A DNA stretch of 64,000 bases from Solicoccozyma terricola (lineage: Eukaryota > Basidiomycota > Tremellomycetes > Filobasidiales > Piskurozymaceae), in contig BCLD01000001.1 in assembly GCA_001600875.1 (NCBI GenBank), forward strand, positions 1,256,825 to 1,320,824, given 5' to 3'. Under the pieces are notes generated by a model. The model saw only the letters and a list, made by a program, of their open reading frames with translations, was not told where the DNA came from and ran no database searches. Below are positions 1 through 10,817 of this stretch, one piece after another (the stretch's first letter is position 1; every line of letters starts with the position of its first letter). The translations under genes were made by a program, and so were the position numbers.

Positions 1-1353
1 GAGACGGCAAGTTACTGATTGCAGCCGCGGATGGGCTTTACGAGAGGTAGGAGACGAAGCCGTGTTCCCTCGTATGCTAATCCGTAGCACCTCCACCAGA
101 TTCAATCCCACCGTAGGCTGTATCAGAAGCTGGGACGGCATTCTCACCTCGGTGAGTACGCTCGGCCTTCCTCCCGCCGCCCAACTCCCCCTCAGTCTTG
201 TCACCGCACAGCGAGACCATTATCCTCACAACCAACCCGAGACCCATTTCCTCGTCATCATAGACAACATGATGAACCTGAATCTCCTATACCTAGCCAC
301 CGAGCTTAGTGGGGATCAAAAGTACGCTGATGCGGCAACCAAGCACGCCAAAGTCACTATGAAAGCGCATATCAGGGAAGATGGAGGGACGTGTCATGTT
401 GTGGACTTTGATCAAAAGACTGGGAAAGTCAGGAGGAGGTTTGCACATCAAGGTAAGCCCAAGGTTTATGAGACCCGAAGCGAAGCCTGACGAGGGGGAG
501 ATAGGGTGGAGAGATGACTCGACATGGTCTCGAGGACAAGCTTGGGGTGTATATGGCTATGCACAGTGTGGTGAGTAATGCTGCGTATTGCTGAGAGAGT
601 GTTGCGAGCGACTGATGTCTACAACCAGCCGAATGGACTGGGCGAGAGGAATTTATTGCGTGCGTGCATCATCTACGAACGCTGGAGCGCGCATTGCCCA
701 ACGACTCTCAAACCCCACAGTACCTCTCGCAAACTTGCCGACCGGTTCCTCGACCTGCTACCAGGAGATGGAGTGCCATACTGGTGAGCGGGGTTTAAAG
801 GGGGGATTTATTCATCACCCTCCCTGAAAGTTCTCTACAGGGACTTTGATCACCCAACACCAACTCCTAGAGACGTCTCTGCAGGTGTCATCGTGGCTTG
901 CGGTCTCATCCGGCTTTATCGATTGCTCGTTGATCAGGATAAATCCGCGGCTGAAGAGTATCTAAGGCGTTCGATTCGACTCATCCATGATATCGTCAAG
1001 ATGAGTATGACTCCGCTTGCGACAAGGCATGGTGCCAAGGAGTGTGATTTTGGACTAGACGGGTGGGAGACTTTGTTGATGGTGTGTTCTGGAAACCATG
1101 CAGCGGGGTTTGCATCACTGAGTGTACTCCATCGTAGCATTCCACCATCAACGGTAACCCCTACGCCAAGAATCGCAACATGGACACGGGACTCGTCTGC
1201 AAGTGCTACATAATGGTCCTGCGGCCCGCGCTAATGGTGGAATTCCCCACAGATGCCGACTACTACTTTTTGGAGTATGGAAACGAAGCTGTAAAGTTGA
1301 CACGGGCTGACAGTGTGGCACGAGCTGTCTTTGATTCGGTGGGCAGTATGTAA
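1..1353 (+). CDS. GH88 unsaturated glucuronyl hydrolase, 3' part
   Basis: The C-terminal part of a glycoside hydrolase family 88 enzyme; the 5' end lies outside the window. The family cleaves unsaturated uronic acid residues from oligosaccharides released by polysaccharide lyases. In several exons I can read family blocks in order: RFNPTVGCIRSWDG (about 100-140), IIDNMMNLNLLYLATEL with the acidic residue expected at the active site (about 264-320), DDSTWSRGQAWGVYGYA (about 515-570), DGVPYW followed by DFDHPTP (about 765-860), GVIVACGLIRL (about 885-920), and finally DADYYFLEYGNEA. The stop is TAA at 1351-1353. Introns are short with GTGAGT or GTAAGC donors. The exon chain around 490-530, 620-790 and 1085-1250 is not fully resolved. 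No disabling change is obvious, but the start and any signal peptide cannot be judged. Confidence 0.85.
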
Positions 1354-1497
1354 AAGTATCGCGGGCCAACCCACGATGACATCCCCCGTCCCGGTGGCGA
1401 ACAACTGCCACGTGACTCGTTCCGAAAGCCACTGCACGTTGCAGAACCCATTCAACGACCCCTGTCATCAGCATCAGCATCAACATCCACCCCCAAC

Positions 1498-2690
1498 ATG
1501 TCATTCTTCAACCCATTCAGACGGACCAATCCGATGTCGTCATCCGGTGATCAGGCGTTCCCGGGACAAGGTAGATCGATGGATGGCGAGGAAGACGAAG
1601 AGGAGCAGGAGGAGAAGGGGATCAAGTTGATTATCAAGTATGAGAGGGATCGGTGAGTTGGTGGGGTTGGGGAGAATCTCGGAGACGTGTGGTGTGGGTG
1701 GATGGGAGGTGGTAGGATGGGAGAGTCTCCGTCGTCTTGACTGCCAGGATCGATCTTCTCTTCCATGGTTTGAAACGGGATGTCGATGACCTCCTTTCAG
1801 AGGAATAGCACTTCTCATTGAAGACGGATTGTGACGGCTGTTTGCTTTGATCGTCTCGTTCTCCGCTTACCAAACCTCCTACCTCTCATCCTGCCTTTAT
1901 CCACCGAAGCTTCAATATCCCGATCCCTAAACCTTCCGTAACGCCATTGTCAACTTTGGTGAGCGTGAAGTCTTCCCAGACCTGAGACTAGTCACTGACA
2001 ACGCGTTCGTTCGGTCGGTTGTTCCCTTCATCCCCACAACAGATATCGACACTCTCCCAACATACCTCCATCCCTGCCTCCCAGCTCAAACTTATCCACA
2101 ACGGCGCGGTACTCAAGAACCCGAGTCTCCCGATCTCTTCATTCGGTCTTAAAGACGGGTCGATAATCGTTCTTGTCGGCTCGAATGCTGCTCCTCCTCC
2201 CGCTGCAAGTTCGAGTGGGACGGCTACTACACGGAAAAGGGAGAAGGATGTTGTCCCTGATAACGAACGAGGCTTGGTCGGGTACATTGAAGGAAAGACG
2301 GCATTCATGCAGGGTTTAAAAGGAGATTTGAAGACGTATTTCACAGAGTGTGAAGAGTATACCAACGGTGGGGATGGAGGTACAAACTCTACCCCCGATC
2401 GTCCAAGTAAACCAACATCATCAACGATACCAACCACCACTGCATCCTCATCTCGATCTCAAACTCCACTTCCAACAGGCTACCCGCTCATCGAGAAATC
2501 TCACGCTCGTATCTCTGAGTTGTTGTTACAAGGGTTACTAGCGTTGGATGGGATAACGATACCGTCCGAGTGGAACGAAGCGAGAGGGGTGAGGAAGAGT
2601 GGCGTGAGGTCTGTGCAGCAGGAGTTGGATAAGGTGGATGAAGCGTGGATGAGAGTGAAGGAGAGGAGGAGGAGGGAGATGAAATCGTAG
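1498..2690 (+). CDS. BAG-family Hsp70 co-chaperone (ubiquitin-like + BAG)
   Basis: A BAG-1-like nucleotide-exchange factor for Hsp70. Three exons fit (1498-1652, 1910-1958, 2043-2690), giving 283 residues. The N-terminus has an acidic stretch (EDEEEQEEKG) and then a ubiquitin-like fold: IKLIIKYERDR, TPLSTL, and SQLKLIHNGAVLKNP with the usual LI.NG turn. A Ser/Thr/Pro-rich linker follows. The C-terminal helical region (from about GYIEGKTAFMQGL to the basic end KERRRREMKS) matches the BAG domain in position and in its heptad-like pattern. Start and splice choice: ATG at 1498, then a GTGAGT donor at 1653; the 49-nt middle exon keeps the frame and supplies the expected IPIPKPSVTPLSTL strand. Similar fungal proteins (S. 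pombe Bag101/Bag102) have the same order. The BAG core is divergent, so that domain is a family-level inference. Confidence 0.8.
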
Positions 2691-2989
2691 AAGAGGAGGA
2701 GGTATTAGACGATAGAATGAGACCCGTGACCATCGTGTGAAATTGAATGAAATTGCCGCGTCATCTCGTCTTCCCGGGGCCGATGTCATGCTGTGAGGGA
2801 TGGGATGGATGGAGGACAACCCACCATCAGCGTAGACATATCATTCACATCCACCACCGTCCACACGTTGTCGCCGCAGAGTATTAGTAGTTCCACCTCA
2901 CTCCGTCCCAACAAGTGTCTCAATCGGTTCAGTCGACGACATAGCACCGCATCGGGTTATACCAGCATCCACATACCCAGTCCAGCATC

Positions 2990-4440
2990 ATGAGTTGGTG
3001 AGTTTCCGGTTGATAGCGGTCCGTTCAGGCGGACGGTGTTTCCAACGCTGATACTCATCCATGCGCGTTGTTCCTGCGATTGTAGGGGAGGGTATGTTAC
3101 TCTTCAGTCCACTTGAATCCGGGGTCTTTATACCCTCATCACTGACATCTCCACTCTCCCCCTCCTTTCCCCCGCAGTCTCAAGAAAGCAGCTTCTAGAG
3201 CGGGGACGACGCTCATGCAGAAGACGGGACAGATCGAGAGGACTGTGGATAGGGAATTTTCAGAGGAGGAAGGGAGGTATAGAGCGTGAGTTGTTCAAAG
3301 TCTCGGAATGGTCGGAGTGGGGAGTACGTACCCAGGTTCTCATCCCACCCCCCACCCACTACCTCCCGCACAGCATGGAAAAAGAGACGAACAACCTTCA
3401 ACGAGAAGCCAAGGCGTATTTAGATGCAATGCGAGCGATGACTGCTTCTCAAACGAGGATTGCAGAAACCCTCGAGTTGTTTTACACGGCGGACAAGTCG
3501 AGTGATGTTGGTGCTGAGTTGTTGGCCGACGTTGCCGGGATGGGGGTTTTGTTGACACTTTTCTGGTATGGAAACAGGGAGCAATGGCAGGACATGCTTA
3601 TCGATCTGCCGTGGAGGAATTAGATAATGGCGTTGGTCGAGATCTGGTTGAGTGTTGATTATTTCCCGAAGGAAATCCCGGTCCCGGCGAGGGACGATAG
3701 ACTGATGGTAAAAGGTTTAAAAACACTCTCCAGGACGTTCCATACCGTGCTACCGTATTAGAACCTATTGGTAAACTATGCAGCTACTACCCTGCCATCA
3801 ATGACGGGATTAGCAAGAGGAACAAGAAGGTGTGTGTGTTTTGAAGCGCATCGATTGGGTGTCGTTTGTTGACCACCATTTTGATTTTTTCCAACAACTC
3901 CCAGCTCCTCGATTATGACGCTGCTCGTTCAAAAGTACGTAAATTAGCAGAGAAGCCTTCAGAGGATTCTACCAAGCTGCCAAGGGTACGTCGCGTTTTT
4001 TTCTTCTTCTTTTGGCCGTGTGCGATGTGGGAAGGGAAATGGGGATGCTGACGTCCAACGACGGTTTCACAAAGGCACAACAAGAGAACGACGAGGCAAA
4101 AGAAGTTTTCCAAGCGTTGAATGATACTTTTATCGCTGAATTGCCAATCATGCTTGATCTCCGTATACGTGAGTTGGCACGGTTTTGTTATCGTCGCGCG
4201 GTCAATGCTCAACTCGGGGGGAACGTTTTTAACACATACCGCACAGCCTACCTCGACCCGTCATTCGAGGCGATGGTGAGATGTCAATTACGATTCTCGG
4301 AAGAGGGATACGAGAGATTAAGTGGAGTACAGAGATATTTCGCTGAGAGTATTCGAGATGATTATGCGAATGGTCAGTTGGATGCGCAGGTTGAGAATGT
4401 GTTGGGAGAGATGAAAGAGTTGTCAATCTATGGGATGTGA
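2990..4440 (+). CDS. RVS161: Rvs161/Hob3-type BAR domain protein
   Basis: An N-BAR membrane-curvature protein of the amphiphysin family. It acts with Rvs167 in endocytic vesicle scission and actin organisation. Nine exons give 262 residues, close to yeast Rvs161 (265): 2990-2997, 3086-3091, 3178-3285, 3374-3506, 3578-3646, 3734-3829, 3905-3985, 4075-4168, 4247-4440. The spliced start MSWGGLKKAASRAG is the family N-terminus. Later blocks are also typical: IERTVDREFSEEE, YLDAMRAMTASQTRIAETL, YRATVLEPIGKLCSYYPAI, KRNKKLLDYDAARSKVRKL, and the end NVLGEMKELSIYGM. There is no SH3 domain, as expected for Rvs161 rather than Rvs167. Exon 1 is only 8 nt and exon 2 only 6 nt. Two donors are GTTGGT and GTTGAG rather than GTGAGT; frame and homology require them. 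Confidence 0.95.
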
Positions 4441-4500
4441 GGGGGGGGGGGGGGCGTTCAGGCCAAAGAAAGGCAGGCAGGCGGGCAGGCAGGCAGGCAA
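4441..4500. repeat. poly-G run followed by GGCA microsatellite
   Basis: Directly after the RVS161 stop codon there are 14 consecutive G (4441-4454). A degenerate (GGCA)n tract follows at about 4472-4499. It would lie in the 3' untranslated region of RVS161. Confidence 0.9.
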
Positions 4501-4731
4501 GCTTTCGAGGATGGGTTGTAATTGTTAGATTGGGGATGAGGAATGATGTTTCGCGTGAAGATGTAATTCATTCATATCACATAAAAACCAAAAAACAAAA
4601 ACCCCTCCCCCCAAACGAGGGGAGCGACGATACAACACAGAGACCTGCTCCTTGGGATAAATATTCGAATGATATGTGGATGGGGAATATACAAAAAAGG
4701 AGCCAGGCTTTTAGTGAGGGAGCGCCCCACC

Positions 4732-6234
4732 CTATTCACTTCCTCTCGCCACAACCACCTGTTTAAGTTCTTTCATCCGCTTGATTTCCAAAGCCTCTTT
4801 GTCTATCCTACCCTTTGCACCATCAACCAAAGCTCCAGCATCATTAAGAATATCCGCCAATTTATCATCTCTATGTAATTCGAAAAGTTGTTCGTGATTA
4901 CCAATGACTTTCCCACCGATGACTATCATTGGGAATTGAAAAGTACCGATTCGAGTTGGAACAAGACGAGATAAAACGTTTTGAATGCGATCGACGTTTC
5001 CTCGTGTTTCCATACGAATGAATTGGGGTGCTGGATCGAGTTGATAAAGTCGGAGAATTCGTTCGATCGGTTCGGTGTAGCTGGGGGTGGGGGTGGGGGG
5101 GGGGCGGGGGCGAGGTCAGTTTTATGGAAAACCAAAACGTTGTAAAACACGGCGTACTCACGTATCTCCACCTGCCCAAATGACAACAGGTTCAACATCC
5201 CTCTTCAACTCCTCCACCACCTTGTCCAAATCCTCAATATGATGACCTAACAAAACCCCAATATCCAATTGAACATTCTCATCATCCACTTCTACTGAAT
5301 CAGGTAAATTATGTGTTGGTGATTCGAGTAGGAAAGATTGTAATGCTAATAATTCATATTGAGGTGGTAATTTGTGAATGTGGTTGTGACGTTGTGTTCG
5401 TGGGTTTGATGTGGTTGTTCGTTTGGAGGGCGTGTAGTCGAGGGTATCCGCGCCCGCGCCCGCGGAGGCGGAGGCGGTGGTGGCTTTCCAACGTGGAGTT
5501 TGTGGTGGGATTCGACGACGACGATTGATTATTGGGTTATTCCTTTCATTGAATTCGAATCGTTGTAATTCTTTGAGAATGGTGGTTGTTGGTAATGAAT
5601 GTGGATACGTGTTTGTATCATGTAATCCTATGGTCAAGTTTGTTGGTGGTGGTGATCCATACGAAGTGATTAGAAGACATGTTGTGATCAACAACGTAGC
5701 CATAACCAATACTCGAATGATCGGTTTCGTGATTGGAATTAAAGGAATTAAGAGTGAAGGAGGAGCGAGTGGAGTTGTAGTGCATATATTAATTGGTATT
5801 GAAGATAATCTTCGATGATTTTTTTTATTCCCTAAATCGGTTGAAGTCGATGTCGACGTCGAGCTCGAAGCGAATGCATTTTCTTGTGGTGGTCTCACGA
5901 TGATTATTGTTGGTTGTGTAGTAGTTTGATGAGAAAGACGTGATGGATACGCTTTCGTTGATGAAAAACCACCTGGTCCAATCTCAATGATTTGACGGTG
6001 GTGTTGCGGACGAACTTGTCTATATTTTGAAGAGGGAAACCTAGATCTCTCATCACATGAACGAGGTGATGGAAGGAAGAAATCTTTGACTGATTCTAAA
6101 GCTTGTAAAGTTGAAGAAACAGTCGAGGACGTGGTGGTGTTGGTGTTGGTGGTGGTGGTGTTGGCGGTGGTGGTGGAGTGGAGAGGTGGTGAATTTGGAG
6201 GAGAGAATAGGTATCGATGGATTGGTGAGGACAT
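4732..6234 (-). CDS. Membrane-anchored glutaredoxin-like protein lacking the catalytic Cys (A)
   Basis: Two exons (6234-5162 and 5080-4732; intron of 81 nt with a C-rich 3' end) give 473 residues. The first 170 residues are Ser/Thr/Asn-rich and disordered. One hydrophobic segment (VLVMATLLITTCLLI, about 174-192) predicts a single-pass type II membrane protein. The C-terminal third has a glutaredoxin fold: VVIWAGGDTYTEPIERIL as strand 1/helix 1, FPMIVIGGKVIGN carrying the cis-Pro and GG loop, and a basic C-terminal tail. By architecture it resembles yeast Grx6/Grx7, the secretory-pathway monothiol glutaredoxins. The residue aligned with the first Cys of CPYC/CPYS is Thr358 and no Cys is nearby, so thiol-disulfide exchange or Fe-S ligation of the usual kind is not expected. 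A paralogue with the same layout lies head-to-head at 8346. Function is unknown. Confidence 0.8.
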
Positions 6235-6347
6235 GGTGGTGGGGTGGGTGGAAATTAACGCGTTTTGGTGAAGGAAAGCTCAGCTCTCTGTAGGTGGCGG
6301 TTGGGGGGGTGGTGGGGATGGGGATAATGCAGAGGGTAGCCAGACCC

Positions 6348-6380
6348 TGGTGGTGGTGGTGGTGGTGGTGGTGGTGGTGG
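6348..6380. repeat. (GGT)n microsatellite
   Basis: About eleven uninterrupted GGT units lie upstream of the leftward glutaredoxin-like gene. Confidence 0.9.
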
Positions 6381-6584
6381 TTGACGGGTTAACGGTTGAC
6401 GGACGATGACCCCCCTGGACTGCATCTACCATCTACTTCCCAACGCGTCTGTCTAAATCTCTCCCCTCTGCGTGCCACTGTGACCCATTTCCCCTCCGAT
6501 GACGTAATCCACATCCACATCTGATTCCGCGGATTGCCCCTCCCTATTCTGCATGCGGTGAAAGTGAAAGCTAGACAGTGTCCA

Positions 6585-6612
6585 CCCCCCCCCCCCCCCC
6601 CCCCCCCCCCCC
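6585..6612. repeat. poly-C tract, 28 nt
   Basis: An uninterrupted run of 28 C in the spacer. The true length may differ from the assembly. Confidence 0.95.
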
Positions 6613-7836
6613 GGCCCTCTCCCCTCCCCTCCCTCGCTCCGATTAGACTTTTTAACGTCGTAATGTCTCACCGCCCAATTTTCTTTTAAATTCTGTCTTT
6701 CTGAGCGGTGATGACATCTCGTTGTCCTTTCCTTTGTTCCTCGTCGTTACATTGCAATAAGAGAGGTAGAATGGCAATTTTAGGGAACAACCGCGGGGGG
6801 GAAGGGGGGACGCGGTAAGGCGTGGCGTTGGACCCGACCGGTTATGGATTAGAAAAAGTTAGGGAAAATTGTGTCTCGTATTGTCTTTCTCGCACGGCGC
6901 ATTATTGGCTTTATGCGGGGGGAGGGGGGCAGGGGAGGGCAAGGCAGGGATTACAATTGCTTTTTCCTCCCCCCCTCGGTGATGTTCCGGATATGAGACC
7001 CCCCCGTCTCTGACTGAACAGAATGCGAATGTGTCTTGACCAGTCCTTATTCCAGCCTTCTTCCCTACCTATCCACCCACAAGACAAACTGTATTATTCG
7101 GAAAGGGGGACAGGAAGAGGCCGCCCGGGGGGCCGGGGGGGGGGGGATATTCTTTTTTGTCGGAGGAGACAATTCAAAGACATTACTAAGATTCAAGGAT
7201 TAAAAGAAACAAACCTGGAACACCCCCACCCCCGAGCCCAACTGTTAGTCAGACAGGAAAGGGGGGAAAAAGGACGGACAGAGGAAAAAAAAAGGGAGAA
7301 GAAAAGGCGGTGGGAGACATCGTATCCGGCGATGGAGTAGCCTCCCTGGGGAAAAGACGGGTTGGGAGGGAAGGGAGAGGGAGAGGGAGGGGAAGGGGTT
7401 GGAGACATGGCATGGAAAGGTTTATATAGAAGGGAAAAGGGGGGCCAGGGGTTGGGGTCTTTTGATCTTGTTTCCCTATTTTTCTTCTTCTTCTTCGTCT
7501 TCTTCTTCCTTCGTTTCCTTTTTATCCTCTTCATCGTCTTCCAACGTCTTCCAACAAACATCCCATTTGCACCCCCGTTTTCGCATAAATCACCCCACCC
7601 ACCCTTGTTCTTCAGAGGGACTCTTTCGGATTGTTCATATCAACCAACCAACCAAATCGTACGCAGTCACCTAGGCTGTTCGTTGACTCGAATTTACGGC
7701 AAGGAATAAAACGGTGCCGTGCAGGGGGAAAAAAAAAACACGAAACAAAACGCTCTCCTAATCCGACCTCTCTAAAGACAGAGGAGGACCAAGACGTTTC
7801 AGAAACCAACCCGGGACAATAAGTGCAACTTCTACA

Positions 7837-7845
7837 TATAAAAAG
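7837..7845 (+). promoter_or_regulatory. possible TATA box of the rightward glutaredoxin-like gene
   Basis: TATAAAAAG lies about 65 nt before a GTGAGT splice donor at 7903 and about 500 nt before the first ATG used. A CTTTG-rich pyrimidine stretch follows, as at many fungal transcription starts. Position and context are suggestive only. Confidence 0.3.
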
Positions 7846-8345
7846 GAATTGCTTTGCTTTGCTTTGACCTCGCCTGTTTTACTTTCATTTTCATTTTCAA
7901 AACGTGAGTTTGTGGATTCGGGGGGGGGGGGGTTGCTGGCGTGCGTGGGTATGGTGGATCCCGCTTTGTGCTCTGTGCTCTGTGGGTTGTATTGCACTAC
8001 GCGTGGATATGGGACGGGGAACATAGAGACGGGGGATGGGATGGATGGGATGGATGGGATGGTATGGATAAGCCTTCCTCGCCTTCCTCGTCTTCCTCGC
8101 CATCCTCCTCCTCTCCCTCATCTCCCTCGTCTACCTCCCCACCGCGCGTTCCTTGATTTTCTCGTTCTCTGCGCTGCGACATACGAAGAACCGCGAGCAT
8201 CTATCGAGCATGGGCATGACGGGTTCAGGGGACACATAGCGGGAGCATGATTTGGGGAATATTCGATTCGGCGGAGACGAGCATTGCATGTTGATACGAT
8301 CCATCCCCATCCCTCCCCCGTTCTTCGCGCCGTAACAGTCGGAAT

Positions 8346-9740
8346 ATGGTGAGTAACAAAGTCATCAGCGGTCATTCAAGATCAACTTCCAACAATCAGT
8401 CCTCCTCACCCCAGAATACCAACACCACTAGGACCACTACTACCACCACCACCACCACCACCGCGATCAAATCACAACACTTTGGTGTCTTGCCAGCACC
8501 ACCAGTTCTCCTACTCCCCGATACACCACCTCAAACACCAACCACTGACCCTCAAATCGATTCAATCGATTCAATCGATTCGTCACCATCATCATCGCCA
8601 TCATCACCAATCATCCTCCTCCCACCATTTTCCATCATGTCATCCTCTGAACCACGAAACGAATCCTCATCATCGAATGTCATCGCTCATCGAAGAGTCA
8701 TTGAAAGGGAGATGTCGGATATTCATTTACCTACTTTGGAACAAGCTCAAGAAGATGCGATGAGAGATGCTCAAGCTAGGTATCAGGCGTATCAGGTGCA
8801 AGCGCAGGCTCGCGGTGGTGGTTCAGCGAGTGGTTCACCGGCTGGTTCAACGGGTGGAGTGGCATCTGGAAGTTCAACCGGTGCAGGTGGTGGTGTTGGG
8901 AATAATATCGTCGATTTATCATATTCTCCTGGTCCACCGGCTTATCAAACGTTACCACATCAATCTCCCGATTCATTCAATCAACACCACGTCCTTCATC
9001 ACCACCACCGCCACCACAGCAACAACAACCAAAATGGAGGACATTCACCAAATAGTTCAATAACTTCATCACCTACACCATCAATCTACGGTTCTCCACT
9101 TTCCGTAAACACCGAATTATATCAATATTCTCCTACGTTACCATCATCACCACTTCATACACCAAAAGGTCATCCAATTGAATTATTCGAAAGAGATGGT
9201 GGAATGTTGGGAACAGCCGGGAAAGGGTTGATGAATATGGTACATAATGTGACAACGGGGAATATGCAGATTGAGCAAGCGGCGGGTGGTGGTGGTGGTG
9301 GTGGTGGCGGGGCGTTTGGAGCGTTGAAAGGGTTGGTTGGTGGGGGAGATGGGAGGAGGGAGAACGGTGTGAATGAGAAGAAATGGGTAGGGAGTTATGG
9401 TCAGAAGGTGAGAAAGAGAAAACGGCATCCACCCGTTTCATCCCGCCGCGGTTTACTCACCCCCCCCCCCCCCCCTCCCCCCATCCCGCAGGTCTATCGA
9501 CCGACTCAACGAAAACCATTATCGTCGCAACAACAACCGACATTCAAAACAACTCTATCTTACCTAACTCGTGTCCCGAGAAAATATAGACCGTTCGTTT
9601 ATGGGACTGTCGTCATGTTGATTGTTTTCGGTTGGATTTGGGCATTGAGTGATGTGAAGGATGAGAGGGTGAGTTTGACGGTAGTCGGGGCTTTCTCGCA
9701 TTGGTGCTAACGGACTCTTCATTTCTCTCCCCCGCCCCCG

Positions 9741-9790
<50 letters not shown>

Positions 9791-10817
9791 ACCCAGGCCG
9801 CCCTTCGTCGTCATGCCGTCAACCGCCAAAGAGCGTTCGTCCTCGATTCAACAAAAGGTTCAACGAAATTCCCTCGTCATCCCGCTTCCCATCTCACTGA
9901 ATCTCTGGTTAGACAAGCTCAACAAGAGTACCAGGAAGCAACTGGCGCGAGGGATCAAGAAGAGTTGTTGGATTCAGTCTTCCAGGAACCAGTGTTTGAA
10001 ATGTCAAAAGAGGAGGAGTTGGCAGCGTTGTTCTCCGTGAGTGTGTGTGGGAAAGGGGAATGAGGGAAGGCGGCGCGAGGTGGTCGGTCGAAATCACTTA
10101 CGCTTTTTCCCTCCGACTGCCCAGTTCTTCACATCTACATCATCAAACGCACTCCCTCCAATCGACCCGGAAGCTCAACTCGACCCACAACTCGTACTCG
10201 ACTTTGACTACACCAAATCATCCGCTCGAGATGATATTCGAGAACTACAGAGAGAAATCTGGGAAATGTTCCCAATCATCCTTATTGGTAAAATGAGAGA
10301 TCCATGGCATCGTGAAATCAAGAAGATTTTGGCAAGTTATAAAATCAATCCTCCGCCAATGATTATCGAGGTGGATCAGAGGTCGGATGTGAAACATCTC
10401 GTACCACTGCTAGCGCGACTTTTGGACAGTGATGAGCTGCCGCAAGTCATCATCGGCGGGAAAACTATAGGCAGCTACAAGCAGGTTCAGTCGTGAGTAA
10501 CGGCCCCCGGACGTTGAGATCCTACAGTGCAACTGAACCCCCNNNNNNNNNNNNNNNNNNNNNNNNNNNNNNNNNNNNNNNNNNNNNNNNNNNNNNNNNN
10601 NNNNNNNNNNNNNNNNNNNNNNNNNNNNNNNNNNNNNNNNNNNNNNNNNCCCCGCCACAGACTCGCCGAGGATGGCACACTCATGAAAGCACTCTCTGCA
10701 GGTGGAGCATCGGTCACTGAGAAACTCAAGAAGAAGAAGAAATACATCAAGGATGCGGAACGGGCAGAGTCAGAGAGAGTCCTGAGTCCAAAGGTTATCC
10801 TGGTTGACTCGGATTAA
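8346..10817 (+). CDS. Membrane-anchored glutaredoxin-like protein lacking the catalytic Cys (B)
   Basis: Five exons (8346-9407, 9492-9668, 9797-10036, 10125-10492, 10661-10817) give 667 residues. Order: a long Ser/Thr/Gly/His-rich N-terminus, one hydrophobic segment (VYGTVVMLIVFGWIWAL, about 388-405), a linker with acidic helices, and a C-terminal glutaredoxin fold. The fold has FPIILIGKMRDPWHREIKKIL as strand 1/helix 1 and LPQVIIGGKTIGSY with the cis-Pro and GG. Aligned with YCPYSKKAK the site reads RDPWHREIK: the catalytic Cys is replaced by Asp (about 552) and no Cys is adjacent. The tail is Lys-rich. The start is uncertain: ATG 8346 is followed directly by GTGAGT, so a 66-nt in-frame intron (8349-8414) is possible, and ATG 8637 has a good pyrimidine-rich leader. 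Intron 2 holds 50 C; intron 4 holds the assembly gap. Confidence 0.8.
9741..9790. repeat. poly-C tract, 50 nt, inside an intron
   Basis: Fifty consecutive C (more if the interrupted CCCCG prefix is counted) lie directly before the ACCCAG acceptor of intron 2 of the glutaredoxin-like gene, in the position of the polypyrimidine tract. Confidence 0.95.
10543..10649. other. assembly gap, 107 N
   Basis: The unknown bases are flanked by C runs on both sides and fall within an intron with a clear GTGAGT donor at 10493 and a CCACAG acceptor ending at 10660. No coding sequence seems to be missing. A poly-C tract that could not be sequenced is the likely cause. Confidence 0.9.

Larger units (their letters stand above)
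6235..8345. other. 2.1-kb divergent spacer between the two glutaredoxin-like genes
   Basis: I find no convincing gene here. The region is full of simple sequence: (GGT)n near 6348-6380, 28 C at 6585-6612, G-rich runs near 7130-7146 and 7921-7932, a pyrimidine-rich stretch near 7476-7550, and GATGG repeats near 8035-8065. Open frames are low-complexity Arg/Lys or Pro/Ser strings. A TATA-like site and a GTGAGT donor (7903) near the right side suggest a long 5' leader, possibly with an intron, for the rightward gene. Confidence 0.6.

Noticed and set aside
7193..7709. Overlapping open frames rich in Lys/Arg or Phe/Ser on both strands.
   Set aside because: They translate a purine-rich/pyrimidine-rich low-complexity stretch and have no start, splice or domain support.
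9701..10063. Plus-strand open frame with a long polyproline run.
   Set aside because: The polyproline comes from the 50-nt poly-C inside an intron; the true frame is entered at the acceptor ending at 9796.
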